64,000 nt of DNA from Earliella scabrosa (lineage: Eukaryota; Basidiomycota; Agaricomycetes; Polyporales; Polyporaceae): contig JABYQQ010000004.1 of assembly GCA_022605405.1 (NCBI GenBank), forward strand, positions 1,054,001 to 1,118,000. The letters are read 5' to 3'. The notes under the pieces were generated by a model. The model searched no databases. It was not told the DNA's origin and saw only the letters and a list, made by a program, of their open reading frames with translations. How positions within the stretch are numbered: position 1 is the first letter of the stretch; each line of letters opens with the position of its first letter. Shown here piece after piece: positions 58,884 to 64,000 of the stretch. The position numbers and the translations under genes were made by a program.

Positions 58884-60675
58884 ATGACCTCTTCCAACCA
58901 GGGCTTTGATCCTGCAGTGGTACAAGAATATCACCAACTGTGAGTAGTATCTCGACAATTCCATGGTATCACGCTGCAATTAAGGCGGTACAACACAAAG
59001 CACGGTAGAGTCGTACTGCACTGTTGCAGCTGCTGGTAACTATCCTTCTATCCGTACAACGAGGATTTGGCTAAATTCTGCTGCAAGTACTCGTCGTCTT
59101 CGACTACGTGGTCACCTTCGGCACTGAAGTCGAACATTACTGGAGGCGAAAAGTGACGGGCGCAACCGTCCTATTCTTCACGAACAGATATATTCCACTG
59201 CTTCTGTACCTCTTGTCCAATATCACGCCACCATACGGCTTTGCCTACTCGTATCAGGTTCGTCTGTACTCACTGACTTATCTCGCGTTGCTATTAATAG
59301 TGGTTCACCACAGGGGTGCGCACCGTAATTCTAGCAGCATGTCAAGGCGACGAAAAATGACGATCATGATCGAAACTCACCAGATGTGCAGCCTACGTCG
59401 ACATCATTGCGGGTCTTGGTTGGGCTCAATTCATCCCTTGGTCTGGTGAGCTTCGAGTTCCGCCCGCGTGTCGGTCGTGATTGAACAACCCCACTACAGC
59501 GTTCTCGGCGCTGCGAGCATATGCGCTGAGCAAAAGCCGCTTACTGGCGGCTGTCGTCTTCATGCTCTCCTCGACACCTCTCGCAGCGAACATGGTACAG
59601 ATTCAGGGCATGTCTTGATCGCAGAGCTGATGCTGGGAGTGCAGGTACCATGGGTGTACGGCTTTTCTGCTGCCGAAGACCCAGAGTTGGGTTGCATATA
59701 TGAAGACGCCACACCTTTGGAGATTGCCCCGATGTTTGTGTCTTCTACTCTACTTCGCTTTCAAGGAACATGCTAATCCTGCTATAGCCGTAAGTGTACC
59801 GCGGCTCGTCTCGCATCACGGATGTGAGGATGAATATTGAAAACGCCCACCAGTTCTGTTCATAGCAAGGATACCAGTCATCGTTGCCGACGCTCTCCTT
59901 GTAATCATGACTTGGGCGAAGCTTTCCAGTCGGGAAGCTCTTCTGGACGTCTGCCGAGGAAACAGGTGGTCGCTGTCTGCGATCATCCTTCGTGATGGTG
60001 AGCAACGTGCGCACTGTATGAAGAGACTATACTCAACCTTCCTCGCTGGCCTTCCACGCATCTGCAGGAACCATCTACTTCCTGTGAGTCGGCTGTACGA
60101 CATCAATTGTGGTCGGATCTTTTACCTGCTCGAAAGGGTGCTGTTGGTCATGAACGTCTTGCATCTAGCCCTATCACTCTTGGCAGTCAGTGCGATGAAA
60201 TATCGGTTGTGACCCAATTACTCACTGTTTCGCGATCAAGATTGCTGGTGATGAGGAAACAAGCAGCATCATCATCTTCACGTACCCGTACGTATAACAC
60301 CTGTCCGTGCAGTCGTATTGAGTACTAGAGTGTTCTGACGGCGCCACTGTTGCATGCAGGATGACAACCATTCTCGTGTCCCACTTCCTACTTCAGCTCC
60401 AAGAAGCCAACCATAGATCGCTGAAGGTGGACAGTGACAACACGTTACACATGTCCCAAAGCACAGGAGGCGGGGCGTCCAGCTTTCCAAGAATCGTTGG
60501 CTCGATTGATTCCATGATCAACGTCGGCTCCGACGCAGATGGAGACAGGGACAAAGACGAGACTCTCAACCAGCAAGACGAGCCGCAACCGCAGACCGAC
60601 GAAGAGAGACCTCGGGATGAGCCGAAAATCCAAGAGACTCGGTCGGAGAGTCCGGTCTCATCTTACTCCCAATGA
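58884..60675 (+). CDS. DUF6533 membrane protein (copy 3)
   Basis: The start is MTSSNQGFDPAVVQEYHQ at 58884 and many introns follow. The DUF6533 signature is FDYVVTFGTEVEHYWRRKV, then TGATVLFFTNRYIPLLLYLL. Later segments are IPVIVADALLVIMTWAKLSS, then RWSLSAIILRDG, followed by a TIYFL-like span with VLLVMNVLHLALSLL. The last exon begins TILVSHFLLQLQEANHRSLK and ends in a long acidic, Ser/Asp/Glu-rich tail. Motif order matches the copies at 18.8 and 26.3 kb. Some exons between 59,250 and 59,800 are uncertain. Confidence 0.75.
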
Positions 60676-60836
60676 TAATGCTGGTCACCATGATGTGTCG
60701 TCGAACTCTTCTTGGCTTTGGTTTCGATGATACCCGCTGTCAAACACGATCCTGTAGCTAGAACAGCCATGCGTTAGATTCACTATTATCTCGTACCACA
60801 GGTCATGATCGCTGTATACTTGCTTCTCGTGCCGAG

Positions 60837-62480
60837 CTAGAGCCCAGTCGGCCGAGGCGGAAGCGCATCGTCGTAGTCGTCGGGAGGTGGCTGGACGATG
60901 CCGCTCTCGAGCATCTTCGCGACTACAGCGTTGTTCTGCGCTTCGCTCCCTCTGCACGACATTAGACGCCGCCGGTGAGCACCACAAAAACATGGACAAC
61001 GCGGGGGAAGCACGTACAATACAGCCCTCACAACGTCGCGGATGACGGTTCCTGCCGGTATCTCGATAGTTTCTATGCCGGGGAGTTGGTCCGCGCGTGT
61101 CGGCCCAACGTTGAGTAGCAGGACGGGCTTGCGCTGCTCGACGGCATGTTTGACCAGACTGCACGTTGCACAGACAGCGCGGATAGCCCAGAGTGCGGTT
61201 CCTCGTTGTGAGCTATTGTATCACAGTCAAGGATCCGCAATCGTGAAACGTACCGAAATGCCGAGAATGTGGCAAGCGTTGTGCCGACCACGAATAACCT
61301 CTCATGACTATCGACGATCTCGAATCTTCAACGGGGAATGAATCAGGTCGCTCGCATTAGAATGATAAGAGGCAACGTACGACCTGTCCTTGACTACTCG
61401 AGGTATTGATTCACCGAAAAAGATGACCTCCGGCTTCAGCGTCGTGTTGTGGCGATTATCAGCCAGGCAGCTGACACATTCTGGTACAACGAATTGATCA
61501 TATCTCGTTCCCTCTGGAAGCACAACCTGACGACGAAGATGGTGCATCGTATTAAGCCAGGCATTCACGAGAAATATTGCTGCGCAACATACGTCTCCAT
61601 CGGGATTCGTCCGAGGGCGAGTGCCTGTCCGCTCTAGCTCTTCTGAAAACGCCTTCCACTGGGGGTTTGCATTACCAAGCATGTCCTGGAAGACCTGTCT
61701 GTCTACGACATGGTCATGAGAGCATCTGACTCTCTTTCATGCGGTTCAGACCACAGGTCGCTAATCGGCGAGGGAGCACGTACATGCAGGGTTCCATGCA
61801 GCTCCAAGATGCCTTCTTGCATTCGTTGCTCATCCCATATATGTTGTATTGCTTTGCGATGCAAGCCGTCCACGTTCTGAGTGATTATATGCGGGGTGAC
61901 GTGAGCGTATTGTAGGGCGGCGAGTGCGTAATGTGTCGGGTTGGGTTGAGCGTCCCGAACGGGAGGATATCCGAGGAAGGAGCGTAGCCTTGAGAGCGCA
62001 TACATTAGCTGTGTTGACGCGTATTGAGCGTTTACGCTTGCCAGTATCGTTGTCTGGGAGCTTCAATGAACTCCAGAGGACATGAGAACACCGTGCGACC
62101 ACTCACCTGTATGCCACCCCCTTCGCTGTCGGTTCCATTAACTCATGGTACTGTGATGATCTAAGTCTCCACGGCTCTCCCTCATGCACTTAGAGCTACG
62201 CACAAATATGGGTCTGCCCAACCAGTTCAGAAGAGGGGTATGAAGCCTCGCAAGCTCGAAGTACGCACTTGTAATTTGGGTTCAGGTAGGTACCGTTGGT
62301 GCCTCGATACGCGCGGATGCCCGAGTCGACACTGACCCCTGCGCCGGTGATGACTGCTGCATTGCCGTGGGCGAGGAAGGCGGCGATGCGGTCGACGGCG
62401 AGGGCGGGGGAGATGCGTCTCTTCTGTGCGTTCGCAGAGCGGAGGACCGCGTCCGGGATGGTGGGGACAGAAACACGCAT
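60837..62480 (-). CDS. Class II sirtuin (SIRT4-like NAD-dependent deacylase)
   Basis: The start MRVSVPTIPDAVLRS is at 62480 and several introns follow to a stop at 60837. Sirtuin motifs are AAVITGAGVSVDSGIRAYRG (NAD site), HIITQNVDGLHRKA, and LELHGTLH with the catalytic His. One Cys pair is seen in VPECVSC. The other zinc position reads HCRHDH, so a second CxxC is not obvious. The following KPEVIFFGESIP and a C-terminal VVGTTLATFSAFR fit class II. SIRT4-like enzymes are usually mitochondrial; a clear presequence is not visible beyond a Val/Ser-rich start. Substrate unknown. Confidence 0.82.
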
Positions 62481-62565
62481 GTGATACAGCGCCCGCTCGC
62501 GTCCCGGCTCGCGTCTTTCTCCCCGCGCCACAACGCCACTCGCTCTCTCCTCGACGTCCACGACG
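62481..62565. promoter_or_regulatory. Compact divergent promoter of sirtuin and PEX7
   Basis: Only 85 bp separate the two start codons, so both transcripts must begin within or very near the space. Core elements are not recognisable. Confidence 0.45.
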
Positions 62566-63836
62566 ATGAACAGGCCACCCCCGTCTGTGCTGCACACGCC
62601 TGGCTTCGCGCACTACTCGCTCGCATGGTCGCCCTTCCACAACACCAGGCTTGCGCTCGCGTCTTCAGCCAACTACGGGCTCGTCGGGAACGGAAGGCTG
62701 CACATTGTCTCGCTCGGACCAGGGCCCGGAGGACTCCCATCGCTCGGAATCGATAAATTGTGAGTGCTGCAGGAGCGGAGTGCGAGCCCACCTTGAGCGA
62801 TCCAGCTATGAGACGCAGGACGGTCTGTACGATGTAGCCTGGTCCGAGATCCACGAGAACCAGCTTGTAACGGCCTCCGGAGACGGGTCCATCAAGCTAT
62901 GGGATGTCATGATCAACGTAGGTCCCCATTGTCTTCGTTTTTCACTGTCCTCCAGATCCCAAGTATTGCAAGCGTGTATAGGACCTTCCGATTCGTGCCT
63001 GGCACGAGCACACGCGCGAAGTCTTCTCCGTCGACTGGTCCAACATAAATAAAGACCAGTTCATATCGTCCTCGTGGGATGGCACAGTGAAGCTCGTGCG
63101 TCACCTCTCTCATATCCCTACAGTCACCCGTTAATCCCAGTTCAGTGGACGCCTGACCGGCCAAGATCACTCTCCACCCTTCAAGCCCACCCATCCTGCG
63201 TGTACCAAGCCCTCTTCTCCCCGCACCAGCCAGATGTAGTCGCGACATGTTCCACGGACGGAACGGTCAAGATCTTCGACCTGCGTTCGCCCGCATACAT
63301 GCCCTCTGCCCCAGGACAGAACAACTTCACCGCCCCTCTATCAGCCGCCGCGCTCACCATACCCGCATCCGGCGGCGAAGTGCTCACGTTGGACTGGAAC
63401 AAGTACCGCCCCTTCGTGCTCGCCAGCGCAGGCGTGGACAAGGCGATCAAGGTCTGGGACTGTCGCATGGTGAAACTCGGGCCAGAGGCCGCCCAAGCCC
63501 CAGCGGTCGGCGGCGTGTGCGAGATGCTCTTCGAAGGGCACGAGTACGCTGTCAGGAAGGTGCAGTGGAGCCCGCACCGCGCGGACGTGCTCGCGAGCGC
63601 GAGCTACGACATGACATGCAGAGTGTACGTGCGCGCTTCCGTCTGCGTGTTTGCAGCAGAGGAGGTTCGCTGACCTAAGTTGTAGATGGGCGATGCCAGG
63701 GGCAAGCCGGTCGGAACCGCTGTCCATATACGATGGGCACACGGAGTTTGTGGTGGGATGCGGCTGGTCGTTGTACGATGAGGGTGTGCTGGCGAGCTGT
63801 AGCTGGGATTGTAGGCTGAACGTGTTTCATGTGTAG
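62566..63836 (+). CDS. PEX7: Peroxisomal targeting signal 2 receptor (PEX7), WD40 protein
   Basis: The start is MNRPPPSVLHTPGFAHYSLA at 62566 and about four introns follow. The YSLAWSPFHNTRLALASSAN start and the G-rich RLHIVSLGPG are typical of PEX7. At least six WD repeats are visible, for example LYDVAWSEIHENQLVTASGD to IKLWDV, then FSVDWSNINKDQFISSSWDG to VKLW, then SCVYQALFSPHQPD to VKIFDLRS. The end reads ASCSWDCRLNVFHV. PEX7 binds PTS2 cargo in the cytosol and, with its co-receptor, delivers it to peroxisomes. Confidence 0.93.
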
Positions 63837-64000
63837 TATGCTCATTCTCTGCAACCTAACATCGCTGAACCTTGCCTGCTCATGATAGAAGGAATGCACC
63901 TGGCGCGCCATGGTACATCAGCGCGGAGCACGCTCGCGATTCTACTCATCAATCATCATTCAACCTTCAATGGTCCCGTTCAGGTACGAGGGGAATGCAA
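63837..64000. other. 3' flank of PEX7, end of window
   Basis: The sequence is too short to call anything further. Confidence 0.3.

Overview
The window looks like nuclear DNA of an agaricomycete basidiomycete. The genes are dense on both strands and cut by many 45-85 bp GT-AG introns. The content is typical of that group: a KDZ transposase, a TET/JBP dioxygenase, DUF6533 membrane proteins, a DNMT5-type methyltransferase, and single-copy housekeeping genes (RFC, ubiquitin-S27a, ZW10, CRIPT, PEX7). I cannot name the species. All exon structures come from reading splice signals and frames by eye.

1-12.65 kb, mobile element. A large KDZ-class DNA transposon carries a divergently transcribed HMG-like gene (runs off the left edge). 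Three genes then point rightwards: a TET/JBP-type 2-oxoglutarate/Fe(II) dioxygenase with all expected catalytic residues, an apparently intact KDZ transposase of about 1,173 residues, and a small unrecognised gene. The last is followed by about 3.5 kb of a degenerate 170-190 bp tandem repeat, built around paired copies of a GTCGGTCGAC motif. TET/JBP-KDZ-HMG association is known in basidiomycetes. The third gene and the paired-motif array are the least explained parts.

12.66-18.8 kb. A P-loop NTPase of a lineage-expanded type has a MITE-like element (42 bp perfect inverted arms, flanking direct repeats) about 50 bp upstream of its ATG. A conserved coiled-coil protein follows, then 1.6 kb with no recognised gene.

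18.8-30.7 kb. Two DUF6533 membrane proteins (one with a second MITE inside it), RFC3, ubiquitin-S27a, an F-box/LRR protein, a small membrane protein, and two identical tRNA-Val(AAC) genes.

30.7-50.2 kb. DNMT5 (DNA cytosine methyltransferase, RING and SNF2 ATPase in one chain, with a PCNA-binding motif at its N-terminus), a lipid phosphate phosphatase, a CID/RGG RNA-binding protein, ZW10, CRIPT, a Ser/Thr kinase and EFM7.

51-58.2 kb. Four tandem genes share an invariant C-x2-C-x19-H-x3-C finger (six copies in all), an undescribed-looking local family.

58.9-64 kb. A third DUF6533 gene, a class II sirtuin, and PEX7 sharing an 85 bp divergent promoter with the sirtuin.

The main theme is DNA methylation: a 5-methylcytosine maintenance enzyme (DNMT5) and a transposon-borne methylpyrimidine oxidase (TET/JBP) lie about 27 kb apart.
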